A stretch of 64,000 bases of DNA, taken from assembly GCA_036381215.1 (NCBI GenBank), contig DASVDF010000004.1, forward strand, positions 1-64,000, written 5' to 3'. Source of the DNA: IDS-8 sp036381215. Lineage in GTDB: Bacteria; Pseudomonadota; Gammaproteobacteria; Steroidobacterales; Woeseiaceae. The notes beneath the pieces are model-generated. The model was given only the letters and a program-made list of their open reading frames with translations. It was not told where the DNA came from and did not search any database. Positions 8,784-17,638 of the stretch are shown here, in pieces. Numbering within the stretch: position 1 is the first letter of the stretch; every line of letters starts with the position of its first letter. Both the position numbers and the translations under genes were made by a program.

Positions 8784-9350
8784 ATGGGGGAGTCGGATCG
8801 GCTTTTTGAGACCTTCATGGCGTTGCGCAGCAGCCTGGCGCGGCTCGTGCGCGGCATCGTGCCGCCCAAGGAAGTCGAGGACATCGTCCAGGAAACCTAT
8901 GTGCGCGTCTGCCAGGTCGAGCATCGCGCCACGATCCGCGAGCCGCGGTCATTCCTGTTCCGGACGGCGCAGAACCTGGCGCTCGATTACCTCAAGCGCT
9001 CGGAATCCCGGTTGACAGGGGGCGTCGATGAGCTCGACGCGGTTCTCGGCACGGAATGCGGGCCGGACTCCGACGCAACGTATGCGCGCGTCGCGACCGA
9101 TGAGGAGTTCGTACTCTTTTGCGAGGCGGTTCGCGACTTGCCCAAGCAATGCCGCCGCGCCTTCGTGCTGAAGAAGGTATACGGCTACTCGCTGAAGGAA
9201 ATCGCCGCCGAAATGGGCGTCGGGCTGCCGACCGTGGAGAGCCACATCGTCGCCGGCACGAAGCGCTGCGTGAAATACCTTCGGGCACGTGAAGTGACGC
9301 GCCCCTCCGCGGTAAATCGGCCGCGGCTGCGCCGAGGGGAACGCGCATGA
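8784..9350 (+). CDS. ECF RNA polymerase sigma factor (FecI-like)
   Basis: A 188-residue extracytoplasmic-function sigma factor expected to direct transcription of the adjoining receptor genes when released by the FecR protein. Region 2 is visible as PPKEVEDIVQETYVRVCQ and SFLFRTAQNLALDYLKR, and region 4 as LPKQCRRAFVLKKVYGYS then LKEIAAEMGVGLPTVESHI. The stop overlaps the fecR start (ATGA at 9347-9350). This gene begins the insert that interrupts the purine catabolic block. Confidence 0.93.
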   Translation: MGESDRLFETFMALRSSLARLVRGIVPPKEVEDIVQETYVRVCQVEHRATIREPRSFLFRTAQNLALDYLKRSESRLTGGVDELDAVLGTECGPDSDATYARVATDEEFVLFCEAVRDLPKQCRRAFVLKKVYGYSLKEIAAEMGVGLPTVESHIVAGTKRCVKYLRAREVTRPSAVNRPRLRRGERA

Positions 9351-10429
9351 CCACGGTGGTACCGATCTCCCGCGACGAGGAGCGGCTCGAAGCGGCCGCC
9401 CGCTGGATCCTGCGCCTGGATGAGGGGTTGTCGCCCGATGCCGAAGCAGCCCTGGAGGTGTGGCTCGCCGAGCATCCGGCGAATCCGGCCGAGCTGGTCG
9501 AGGTAGCGCGGGCCTGGGACAAGCTGGACTGCCTGTCGCGACTGGCGGATGTGTTTCCGATCGAGCCTTTGGCCGAGCACGCGAGCCCTGCGGCTCGCTC
9601 GACACGCCGGCCGGTGACGGCGTTGCTGGCCGCGGCGGCGTGCGCGTGCGTGTTCATCGTGGTTGCGTGGCTGCTCGCGCCCGCACGATACGCGGATGAG
9701 CGTTCTCGTGACCGGACGGAAGTGCAGGCAGCAGCGATTTACGATACGGCTATCGGCGAGCAGCGGATGGTGACGCTCAGCGACGGTACGGTCGTCAATC
9801 TGGATACGGACAGCCGCATCAGTGTCGCCTACTCCGCGTCCGGCCGGCGGCTGGAGCTGTTCCGCGGGCAGATACACGTCGCAGTGCAGCGGGATCCGGC
9901 GCGCCCCTTCGACGTTATCGCCGGCGACAGGATGGTGCAGGCGGTGGGCACGGCCTTCACGGTCGAGCTCACGGCCGGCCGGGAGCTCGAGCTGGTCGTC
10001 ACGGAAGGCAAAGTGAAAGTGGGGGTGCGGCTGACCGGGACCGGCTCCGATCCGGCGAAGGTGCGTCTCGATTCGGATATCTTCGCCCAGAGCCAGCCGG
10101 TGAGAATCGTGTCGGCCGGCGAGGAGCTGATAGTCCGGGAATCCGAAGAGCTCGTCGTGCCGGTCACTCCGGAAGACATGGAAGTCAAGCTGGCGTGGCG
10201 CGACGGGCGGCTGATCTTCCGTGATGAACCCTTGGGGCAGGCGATCGCCGAGATCGAGCGTTACACGACGATCGACTTCGTCTTCATGGATGAGAGCTTG
10301 AGAGGGCGCCTGATTTCCGGGCGCTACAAGACGGGCGACGTCGATTCGCTGTTGCTCGCGCTGCGCGCAAACTTCGGCATCGGCTACGAGTACGACGGTA
10401 CGGACCGCGTGCTGCTGAGCAGGCTTTGA
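9347..10429 (+). CDS. FecR-family anti-sigma factor
   Basis: Inner-membrane regulator that holds the ECF sigma factor and responds to the loaded TonB receptor. The 360 residues contain an N-terminal cytoplasmic segment (AARWILRLDEGLSPDAEAALEVWLAEHP type), one membrane helix at about 87-107 (VTALLAAAACACVFIVVAWL), the periplasmic FecR domain (IGEQRMVTLSDGTVVNLDTD, GQIHVAVQRDPARPFDVIAG) and a C-terminal STN-like segment (EPLGQAIAEIERYTTIDFVF). It is translationally coupled to the sigma gene. Confidence 0.93.
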   Translation: MTTVVPISRDEERLEAAARWILRLDEGLSPDAEAALEVWLAEHPANPAELVEVARAWDKLDCLSRLADVFPIEPLAEHASPAARSTRRPVTALLAAAACACVFIVVAWLLAPARYADERSRDRTEVQAAAIYDTAIGEQRMVTLSDGTVVNLDTDSRISVAYSASGRRLELFRGQIHVAVQRDPARPFDVIAGDRMVQAVGTAFTVELTAGRELELVVTEGKVKVGVRLTGTGSDPAKVRLDSDIFAQSQPVRIVSAGEELIVRESEELVVPVTPEDMEVKLAWRDGRLIFRDEPLGQAIAEIERYTTIDFVFMDESLRGRLISGRYKTGDVDSLLLALRANFGIGYEYDGTDRVLLSRL

Positions 10430-10463
10430 TGCCGCGGGTCGTTCTCCGCCACTCATCCCCTCG

Positions 10464-13190
10464 ATGTTTTTATTGTCAGGCAGTTCATGGAAATCCGGCT
10501 GTGAGTCGTCGTTCAGACGAGCGCAACGAACCCGGCTGATCTGTTCGTGCCTGTCATTGGTCCTGCTGCTTCTCGTCGGCAGCACGGGCGCCCTGGCGCA
10601 GAACGCGACCGAACGAACCTTCGAGTTCGACATCCCGAGACAGCCGGCGGACACCGCGCTCACGGAGTTTGCCGAGCAGGCGGACCTGACGCTGGTGTTC
10701 CCGGCAGAGCTGGTTCGCGGCAAGTTCGCGAACGAGCTGGTCGGCACGTATACGCTGCAGGAGGGCATCGACTTCCTGCTCGAAGGTACCGGTCTCGTCC
10801 CGACGTTCCGCAACGCAATCGTGTTGAGCATCGCGGCGGCGGACCCGCCCGCGAACGGAGGGGGAGACGTGGAAACGACGAAAAAATCCGGGCTGGTGGC
10901 GCTTCTCGCAGGCATTTTTGCCGGCGGCGTGGGCGCGCAGGAGACAGGGACCGTTACGGAAGTGGCGGAGCAGCCGTTGCCGATCGAGGAGATCATCGTC
11001 ACCGGCTCGCACATCCGCGGCGCACCGAATACGGCCTCGCCCGTTCTGCGCTTCGACCGTGACACCATCATGCGCTCGGGCTTCTCGACGCTCGATGAGT
11101 TCATCGAGAGCATTCCCCAGAACTTCGGAGGCGGCGCCAGCCAGGACACGATCGGCACCGATTCCGCCGTCGGCAACAACGGCTTCGGCAGCAGCGTCAA
11201 CCTGCGGGCGCTGGGGCCGGGCTCGTCGCTGGTGCTCGTGAACGGGCGCCGCCTCGCGCCTGCGGGCAACGGCGGCCGCTTCATCGATGTCTCGATGCTG
11301 CCAATGGCGGCAATCGAGCGGGTGGACGTGCTGACGGATGGGGCGTCGGCCATCTACGGCTCGGACGCCGTGGGCGGCGTCGTCAATTTCATCCTGCGTG
11401 ACGACTACGAGGGGGCCCAGACGATGCTGCGCTACGGCAGCGTCACGCATGGCGACCTCTCTGACATCCAGGCGTCACAAGCTCTCGGCGCCCAGTGGGA
11501 CAGCGGCAGCACCCTGCTGGCCTACGAGTACCACAGCCGGGATGCGCTGTATGCGGGCGATCGCGCTTTCGCTGAATCGTCCGAGTCGCCCAGGAGCCTC
11601 TTGCCGGAGCAGGATCGGCACAGCGTTTATGCCAACCTGCGTCAGGAGCTGGGGGATCGAGTGGTGCTTTCGGGGGACGCTCTGTACTCCACCCGCGAGG
11701 CGTTCAATCAGAACGCTTTTCTGGGTTTGCAGGTGGACGAGCGCTCGGATAACGACCAGTTCCAGGCTTCGCTCGGAACCGATGTCGAGATCAGCACGAA
11801 TTGGAACCTGAATGTCTCGACGAGCTATTCGGAGTATCAGTTCGACGCCACACGCCTGGAGACGCCCGTCGGGGCCACGGACGGGAGCCGGACGGAAACG
11901 AACGTCGGTACCGACGTCTGGTCGTTCGATGCGCTGGCCGAAGGGCTCCTCATGGAGTTGCCGGGCGGCGGTCTGCGGCTGGCCGCAGGCGGCAGCTTCC
12001 GCAAGGAAAACGTGCAGCCGGTCTTTTCGGAGGCCCTGCCGGAGCGGGAGGTCACGGCCGCGTTCGGAGAGCTGTTCATCCCGCTGTTCGGCCCGCGCAA
12101 CAAGCGCCCCGGCCTGGAGGCGCTCGAGCTGAGTCTCGCGGCGCGCTACGAGGACTACAGCGATTTCGGCAGCGACGTGACGCCGAAAGTCGGTGTGCGC
12201 TGGTCACCGGTCGAAGGTCTGGCTTTGCGCGGCACCTACGGCGAATCGTTCAAGGCGCCGGTGCTCACCGATCTTGCGCCGGGGACGGAAGCGCTGCTCG
12301 CGTTCGTTGCCAGCGACTTCGGTCTCGCCATCGACGGCGATCCGCTTATCCTTCTGCGCGCGCAGTCGGCCTTGCCGGATCTGAAGGAAGAGGAGTCGAG
12401 CAGCTACACCCTGGGGTTTGACGTGGGGCGGGACGAAGGCCTGTCACTCAGCATGACGTGGTACCACATCGAGTTCGAAGGCCGGATCGGCACTCCGCTC
12501 GACGGCGGATTCGAGGCATTTTTCAACTCTCCGGATGTCTACGGCCAGTTCCAGGTACTCAATCCGGATAGCTCGTTCGTGGATGCACGGCTCGCCGATG
12601 CAACCGTTTTCACCGACCTCAGCGGCGGGCTCTTCACGCCGTCGACCGTCGATATCTGGGCGGACGTCGCGGTGACCAACATTGCCGTCGAAGAGCAAAG
12701 CGGCATCGATTTCCTGGTCAGGTACCCTCTCGAAACCGGCGCCGGCCGGTTCGAGATGTCCTTGAACGGGACCTATATCACTACGTTCGACAAGCAGCTC
12801 GCTCCGGAAGCACCGACGGTCGAAGCGCTTAACCTGCTCAACGCGCCGATGGATCTGCGGCTCAGAAGCTCGGTGGTCTGGAATCGCGAAAACCTGAGCG
12901 CCGCGCTTTTCGTCAACTACATGGATGACTACCGGAATACAGACGCGGAAGCCAGTCACATCAGCTCGTGGACCACGCTCGATTCGCAGCTGAGCTACGA
13001 CTTCGATCGCAGTGCGGGCGGCTTCCTGAGCGGCCTCAGCCTTTCTCTGAGCGTGCAGAACCTGCTCGACAGGGACCCGCCGTTCGTGGCGAGCCAGGGC
13101 TCGCCGATAGCCCACCCGGGGTATGACTCGACGAACGCGACGCCACTCGGCCGTTTCGTGGCGTTGACTGCGACGAAATCCTGGCAGTGA
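10464..13190 (+). CDS. TonB-dependent receptor with N-terminal STN signalling domain
   Basis: A 908-residue outer-membrane transducer receptor. The order is: a long N-terminal signal region (about 1-46, ending TGALAQ), an STN domain (about 52-125, FDIPRQPADTALTEFAEQ), an unusual second hydrophobic stretch ending in GVGAQ (143-159), a TonB-box-like EEIIVTG (175-181), a plug domain with LVLVNGRR and ASAIYGSDAVGGVVNFI, and a beta-barrel ending in aromatic FVALTATKSWQ. The STN domain together with FecI/FecR upstream indicates cell-surface signalling. The ligand is not evident from sequence; the S9 peptidase one base downstream suggests a peptide. Confidence 0.93.
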   Translation: MFLLSGSSWKSGCESSFRRAQRTRLICSCLSLVLLLLVGSTGALAQNATERTFEFDIPRQPADTALTEFAEQADLTLVFPAELVRGKFANELVGTYTLQEGIDFLLEGTGLVPTFRNAIVLSIAAADPPANGGGDVETTKKSGLVALLAGIFAGGVGAQETGTVTEVAEQPLPIEEIIVTGSHIRGAPNTASPVLRFDRDTIMRSGFSTLDEFIESIPQNFGGGASQDTIGTDSAVGNNGFGSSVNLRALGPGSSLVLVNGRRLAPAGNGGRFIDVSMLPMAAIERVDVLTDGASAIYGSDAVGGVVNFILRDDYEGAQTMLRYGSVTHGDLSDIQASQALGAQWDSGSTLLAYEYHSRDALYAGDRAFAESSESPRSLLPEQDRHSVYANLRQELGDRVVLSGDALYSTREAFNQNAFLGLQVDERSDNDQFQASLGTDVEISTNWNLNVSTSYSEYQFDATRLETPVGATDGSRTETNVGTDVWSFDALAEGLLMELPGGGLRLAAGGSFRKENVQPVFSEALPEREVTAAFGELFIPLFGPRNKRPGLEALELSLAARYEDYSDFGSDVTPKVGVRWSPVEGLALRGTYGESFKAPVLTDLAPGTEALLAFVASDFGLAIDGDPLILLRAQSALPDLKEEESSSYTLGFDVGRDEGLSLSMTWYHIEFEGRIGTPLDGGFEAFFNSPDVYGQFQVLNPDSSFVDARLADATVFTDLSGGLFTPSTVDIWADVAVTNIAVEEQSGIDFLVRYPLETGAGRFEMSLNGTYITTFDKQLAPEAPTVEALNLLNAPMDLRLRSSVVWNRENLSAALFVNYMDDYRNTDAEASHISSWTTLDSQLSYDFDRSAGGFLSGLSLSLSVQNLLDRDPPFVASQGSPIAHPGYDSTNATPLGRFVALTATKSWQ

Positions 13191-13191
13191 A

Positions 13192-15339
13192 GTGAGCCGG
13201 TTGAGGATTGCGGCGGCGGCCTTCGCGCTCATTCTTGCCCTGAGCGCGGTGGCGGCTGCGCGGGAAGGCCCGGCGTGCACCAGCGGCGGCTTCACAGTTG
13301 ACGATTATTTCGACTTGCAGACCGTCGCTGAGATCGAGCTTTCTCCCGACGGCCGTTTGCTCCTGTACGCGGTCGACTCGTATTCCGAAGGGGTGCGGGT
13401 CCGCGACGTGTTTCTGGCATCGGTGCCGGACGGCGATGCGCGCCGCATCGAGAACGTGCCCGGCGCCCGGGATTTTGCCTGGATTCCCGGGTCGCACGAG
13501 CTCGCGTTCCTGGCGAAGCAGGACGCCACGACCCAGGTGTTTGGCTGGCGTGCGGTCGATGGAAAGACGAGGCAACTTACGGACGCCGTAAATTCCGTGG
13601 CAACCTTCAAGTTCGCTCCGGACGGGAGTGCCATGGCGTTCACCACCCGGGCGCGGTCCGGGCAGGGGGTTTCGCTCTACGACCAGTTCCGCAGCGGCCG
13701 CGAAAGCATCCTGATCGATCCAGCGACGACGAGCTCGCACGATTTCCTCAACCCATACTGGCACCAGCTCGCGAAAGCACCGCCGCTCGTCTTGTGGGTG
13801 CAGCACGACGGCGAGGCGGCGCGGGTGCCTGTTCCAGGCGAGCCCTACGATGGGGACCGTGCCTGGTTCTGGTCCGCTGACGGGCGCTATCTGTCGGTGA
13901 CGTTCATTGCCGGCGACGTTCCGGAATCGCAGATGCGGAGCGAGCGGACGAGCATCGGAGTGTTCGACGTCCGGACGGGCAAATTCCGCGTGATCGCGGA
14001 GTGGGTTCCGCCCCGCGCCGGCGAGCCGGCAATCGGGTATCGCGGTGGCGAGTGGATTTCCGGCGAGCGTCGCCTGATGCTCCGGCGAGTGGCGGAAAGG
14101 GATCCCTGGGTCAGCGAGGACTTCCCGGACTGGGCGGTGGTGGACCCATCGGCGCCGCTACTCGCGGGGGACCCCACCTGGCGTCCTGTCGAGGTTTATC
14201 ACCCGGGCCTGGAATTCATGCCGCTGTCGGCCTCCGAAATTCTCCTCAGCAACACCGTGCGTGGCGTGCATTCACTCTTCGTCTTGACGCCGGAGGGTAT
14301 CGCAAAATCGGAAATAGTGGACGACCTGGACGGCAGCAGCTCGGATTTCAGCTTTGGCAACGACTATCGGGACGCGGCGTTCGTCAACGAGAGCTTGCGC
14401 CGCCCGCCGGAGATCTACCTCAGTCGCAACGGTGAGGCGCCGCAACGGTTGACGGGCCTCAATACGGAGATCGCCGGGAAGCTCCGATATTCCCGAAAGG
14501 AAGTTCGCTGGACGAGCACGGATGGCACGCGCGTGAGCGGCTGGCTTCTCGAGCCGGAAGGAACACGGCCCGCCGGCGGCTGGCCGATGATCACGCATGT
14601 GCACGGCGGCCCCGCCTTTCCGTTCCCGGATGCGTTCGCGGCTTACTTCGACTATTGGCCGTATCCGCTCGAGATCTACCCGGCGCACGGCATCGCGGTG
14701 TTCCTCCCCAACTATCGCGGCACGCACACGTATGGCAAGAGCATTGCCGCGAGCCAGGGGAGCGAGCCGATCGAGGACATCGTCAGCGGCGTGCGACACC
14801 TCGTCGTGGAAGGCATGGCCGATCGGTCCCGGCTCGGTATTTCCGGACACAGCCACGGGGCTTTCGTCGGCCCATTGGCCATGGTGCGCTCGGGAATCTT
14901 CGAGGCCAGCTCCTTCGCCGAGGGGGTGGCGAACAGCGTCGTGATGTACGAGCTCATGAGCGGCGATGCGAACCGGGAGATTCACGATCCGATCGTCGGT
15001 GCCAGCCTTTACGAAGATCCCGAGCGCTACCTGAAGGAATCCGCCGACCTGCAGATGGCCGGCATCGATACTGCCAGCCTGTTCGAAGCCGGCGCCTACG
15101 TGTCCGCCCTTTACATGCTGGGTTTCCCGAAGGCGGCGGAGCGCGCCGGCATGCCGTCGGAGTTCATCATATACCCACAAACCGGACACAACATCGTCGA
15201 CCCCGCCCTGCAGCGCGAATCGGCTGAGCGCAACCTCGCGTGGTTCGACTTCTGGCTGAACGGCTGCGAGGCTTCGAATCCGACGCGCATCGAATGGTAT
15301 CGCCGCTGGGAAGCGCTGAAGCGTCCTGAGGAGCCTTAG
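13192..15339 (+). CDS. S9-family peptidase, resembles lasso-peptide isopeptidase (AtxE type)
   Basis: A secreted or periplasmic 715-residue protein: signal peptide (1-23), a beta-propeller region (about 40-430) and a C-terminal alpha/beta-hydrolase with THVHGGPA (468-475), nucleophile Ser554 in GHSHG and His666 in PQTGH. The GTG start one base after the receptor stop shows co-expression. Alignment by memory with AtxE-like isopeptidases is good through ERNLAWFDFWLNG and the RRWEALKR tail. The position expected for the catalytic Asp reads FEAGAYVSAL (631-640), with no Asp. It could be a catalytically altered or binding-only member; an ordinary oligopeptidase is the alternative. Confidence 0.85.
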   Translation: MSRLRIAAAAFALILALSAVAAAREGPACTSGGFTVDDYFDLQTVAEIELSPDGRLLLYAVDSYSEGVRVRDVFLASVPDGDARRIENVPGARDFAWIPGSHELAFLAKQDATTQVFGWRAVDGKTRQLTDAVNSVATFKFAPDGSAMAFTTRARSGQGVSLYDQFRSGRESILIDPATTSSHDFLNPYWHQLAKAPPLVLWVQHDGEAARVPVPGEPYDGDRAWFWSADGRYLSVTFIAGDVPESQMRSERTSIGVFDVRTGKFRVIAEWVPPRAGEPAIGYRGGEWISGERRLMLRRVAERDPWVSEDFPDWAVVDPSAPLLAGDPTWRPVEVYHPGLEFMPLSASEILLSNTVRGVHSLFVLTPEGIAKSEIVDDLDGSSSDFSFGNDYRDAAFVNESLRRPPEIYLSRNGEAPQRLTGLNTEIAGKLRYSRKEVRWTSTDGTRVSGWLLEPEGTRPAGGWPMITHVHGGPAFPFPDAFAAYFDYWPYPLEIYPAHGIAVFLPNYRGTHTYGKSIAASQGSEPIEDIVSGVRHLVVEGMADRSRLGISGHSHGAFVGPLAMVRSGIFEASSFAEGVANSVVMYELMSGDANREIHDPIVGASLYEDPERYLKESADLQMAGIDTASLFEAGAYVSALYMLGFPKAAERAGMPSEFIIYPQTGHNIVDPALQRESAERNLAWFDFWLNGCEASNPTRIEWYRRWEALKRPEEP

Positions 15340-15384
15340 AGCCTCAGGGACGATCCAACGTCGCGCGGCGCAGCGCGCCACGGC

Positions 15385-15972
15385 TCACGGTTTGATCTCG
15401 ATCGGCGTCCCGTCCGGAACGGCGCGCCAGATCTCCACCATCTGCCGGTTGCTGACGGCCACGCAGCCGTCCGTCCAGTCGCGCCGGTTGTAGAGCGAGC
15501 CCAGCCAGCCCTTCCCGTTCGGCAAGCCGTGGATCATGACGTTGCCGCCCGTCGGAACATCCGCTTCGCGCCCCGCCGCGCGATCCGCTGCATTCGGGTA
15601 GGAGATGTGGATCGAGCGATAGAACTGGCTGTCCTCGTTGCGGTAGTCGAGGGTGTAGAGGCCCTCGGGCGTGCGCGAGTCGCCCCGGAAGGTCTTGTGC
15701 CCGGTCGGATCCGCCCCGAGCGCGATGCGGTAGCTCGCCACGCGCTCGCCACCGTCGTAGAGCAGCAGCCGGCGCTCGGATTTCAGCACCACTACCCGGT
15801 CGACCTGGCCGAGGTCGCGGGCGAACAGCGTCGGGAACGCCCCGTCGGCGAGGTACAGCAGCAGCACGAGGAGCACGAAGCTGCCGCCGACCGCCGCGGG
15901 CAGCCATGGATTGCGGCGTGCGCGTCTCCGTGACGGAGCGCTGCGTGGGTGGATGTCGGCGGTCGTGCTCAA
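15385..15972 (-). CDS. L,D-transpeptidase (YkuD domain)
   Basis: A 195-residue protein that cross-links peptidoglycan or attaches proteins to it. It has a basic cytoplasmic N-terminus, one membrane anchor (about 25-45, LPAAVGGSFVLLVLLLYLAD) and a YkuD catalytic domain with VMIHGLPNGKG and the active-site DWTDGCVAVSN, which supplies the His and Cys. It is oriented against its neighbours and converges on the S9 peptidase gene. It is not functionally linked to purine catabolism. Confidence 0.9.
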   Translation of the reverse strand: MSTTADIHPRSAPSRRRARRNPWLPAAVGGSFVLLVLLLYLADGAFPTLFARDLGQVDRVVVLKSERRLLLYDGGERVASYRIALGADPTGHKTFRGDSRTPEGLYTLDYRNEDSQFYRSIHISYPNAADRAAGREADVPTGGNVMIHGLPNGKGWLGSLYNRRDWTDGCVAVSNRQMVEIWRAVPDGTPIEIKP

Positions 15973-16132
15973 CGCGTCGGCCTTCCCGGGTTCCGGGCTT
16001 CCGGGGTTCCTGTGGCAGCTGGCGCGTATCTCCAGCTAACAGGCGGGATCGGACGCTGTCAAGTTCCGGGCGGCCTGCCGCGCCCGGGCGCATATGTTCA
16101 CCCGACCGGCTCTGCGCTAAGGTTGCAGCGGC

Positions 16133-17065
16133 GTGAACGATACCTATCCGAGAAATCTGCACGGTTACGGCGAGTCGCCGCCCGCTGCCCGCTGGCCGGG
16201 CGGCGCTCGCATCGCCGTGCAGTTCGTCATCAACTACGAGGAGGGCGGGGAGAACTGCGTGCTCCACGGGGACGCGGCTTCCGAGGCCTTCCTGTCCGAG
16301 ATCGTCGGTGCGCAGCCGTTCGCCGGCTGCCGCCACCTGAACATGGAGTCGCTTTACGAATACGGCTCGCGTGCAGGGTATTGGCGCCTGTATCGGCTGT
16401 TCCGCGAGTACGACCTGCCGCTCACGGTCTTTGCCGTCGCGATGGCCCTGGAACGCAACCCGGAGGTGATCGACTCGATGCAGTCGGCGGGCTGGGAGAT
16501 CGCGAGCCACGGCTGGCGCTGGATCGACTACCAGTTCGTGGAGGAGGCCGTCGAGCGCGAGCACATGCAGCGCGCGATCGAGGTTCACGAGCGGCTGACC
16601 GGTGCGGCGCCGGAAGGGTTCTATCTCGGCCGCTGCAGTCCGAACACCCACCGGCTCGTCGCGGAGTACGGCGGGTTCACGTACCACGCCGACACCTATG
16701 CCGACGACCTGCCGTACTGGGACCACACGCACGGCACGCCGCAGCTCATGGTTCCCTACACGCTGGACGTGAACGACATGCGCTTCGCGACGGCGCAGGG
16801 TTTCAACACCGGCCGCCAGTTCTGCGATTACCTCATCGACACTTTCGACGAGCTGTACCGCGAGGGCGCCGAGACCCCGAAGATGATGTCCGTCGGCCTG
16901 CATTGTCGCCTGGCGGGTCACCCGGGGCGTACCGCGGGCCTGCGCGAGTTCCTGGAGCACGTCATCGAGCACGACGACGTGTGGGTCGCGCGCCGCATCG
17001 ACATCGCCCGCCACTGGCGCGAAACCCGCCCGCCCGATGCGGGATGTCATGATCCGGCCCTGTAG
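16133..17065 (+). CDS. puuE: Allantoinase PuuE (polysaccharide-deacetylase fold)
   Basis: Opens the allantoin ring to allantoate without the usual cyclic-amidohydrolase fold. The 310 residues begin MNDTYPRNLHGYGES, typical of PuuE, from a GTG at 16133. Family marks are VQFVINYEEGGENCVLHGD, the NodB-like GWEIASHGWRWIDYQ and GFYLGRCSPNTHRLV, and MMSVGLHCRLAGHPGR near the C-terminus. It resumes the purine block after the receptor insert, 51 bases before uraD. Its TAG stop (17063-17065) lies within a REP unit. Confidence 0.94.
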   Translation: MNDTYPRNLHGYGESPPAARWPGGARIAVQFVINYEEGGENCVLHGDAASEAFLSEIVGAQPFAGCRHLNMESLYEYGSRAGYWRLYRLFREYDLPLTVFAVAMALERNPEVIDSMQSAGWEIASHGWRWIDYQFVEEAVEREHMQRAIEVHERLTGAAPEGFYLGRCSPNTHRLVAEYGGFTYHADTYADDLPYWDHTHGTPQLMVPYTLDVNDMRFATAQGFNTGRQFCDYLIDTFDELYREGAETPKMMSVGLHCRLAGHPGRTAGLREFLEHVIEHDDVWVARRIDIARHWRETRPPDAGCHDPAL

Positions 17066-17086
17066 GAGCGCGCATCGCGCGCGACC
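17062..17086. repeat. REP-like unit between puuE and uraD
   Basis: A copy of GTAGGAGCGCGCATCGCGCG followed by CGACC. The TAG near its start is the puuE stop codon. It is a single unit, with no inverted partner. Confidence 0.9.
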
Positions 17087-17116
17087 AAACGCAACAGTGC
17101 GCGAGCAACAGAAGCA

Positions 17117-17638
17117 ATGGACAAGGCCACCTTCATCGCCCGCTACGGCGGCATCTACGAACATTCCCCGTGGGTTGCCGAGCAAGCCTGGAAGCCCGCC
17201 CGGGACGTGACCGACCCCGCCCGCCTCGCCGACATCCTGGCCGCCTGCGTCGACGCCGCCGACGAGGACACGAAGCTGGCGTTGATCCGTGCGCATCCCG
17301 ACCTCGCCGATCGCGCGGCCATTGCCGGCGGGCTGACCGCCGCCTCATCCGCCGAGCAGGCGAGCGCCGGACTCGATCAGTGCACGGCGGAGGAATTCGA
17401 GCGTTTCCGGTTCCTCAACCGTAAGTACAAGGCGAAGTTCGGTTTCCCTTTCGTCATGGCCGTGCGCGGCAGGCACCGGCGCGATATTCTCGACGCTTTC
17501 GAGCAACGCCTCGGCAACGACAGGGACGCGGAGCTCGCGGCCGCGATCCGCGAGACTCACAGGATCGCTCGGCTGCGCCTCGAAGCCATCGCGGGAGCGC
17601 GCATTGCGCGCGATTCGGAGCTGACGGATGGCCATTGA
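17117..17638 (+). CDS. uraD: OHCU decarboxylase
   Basis: Decarboxylates 2-oxo-4-hydroxy-4-carboxy-5-ureidoimidazoline to S-allantoin. The 173 residues include the catalytic His60 in RAHPDLADRA, EFERFRFLNRKYKAKFGFPF and VMAVRGRHRRDILDAF, all hallmarks of the family. The last residues after LEAIAG (ARIARDSELTDGH) are translated from a REP-like palindrome and look like an acquired tail. The end overlaps the allantoicase gene by 11 bases. Confidence 0.95.
   Translation: MDKATFIARYGGIYEHSPWVAEQAWKPARDVTDPARLADILAACVDAADEDTKLALIRAHPDLADRAAIAGGLTAASSAEQASAGLDQCTAEEFERFRFLNRKYKAKFGFPFVMAVRGRHRRDILDAFEQRLGNDRDAELAAAIRETHRIARLRLEAIAGARIARDSELTDGH
17591..17613. repeat. REP-like unit inside the uraD 3' end
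   Basis: The sequence GCGGGAGCGCGCATTGCGCG followed by CGA is a family member in which the usual GTAG reads GCGG, so the stop codon is lost and the palindrome is translated as GARIARD at the UraD C-terminus. Confidence 0.75.

Noticed and set aside
15344..17296. 650-codon minus-strand frame across ldt and puuE
   Set aside because: Out of frame with the real YkuD gene and antisense to puuE; no coherent domain.
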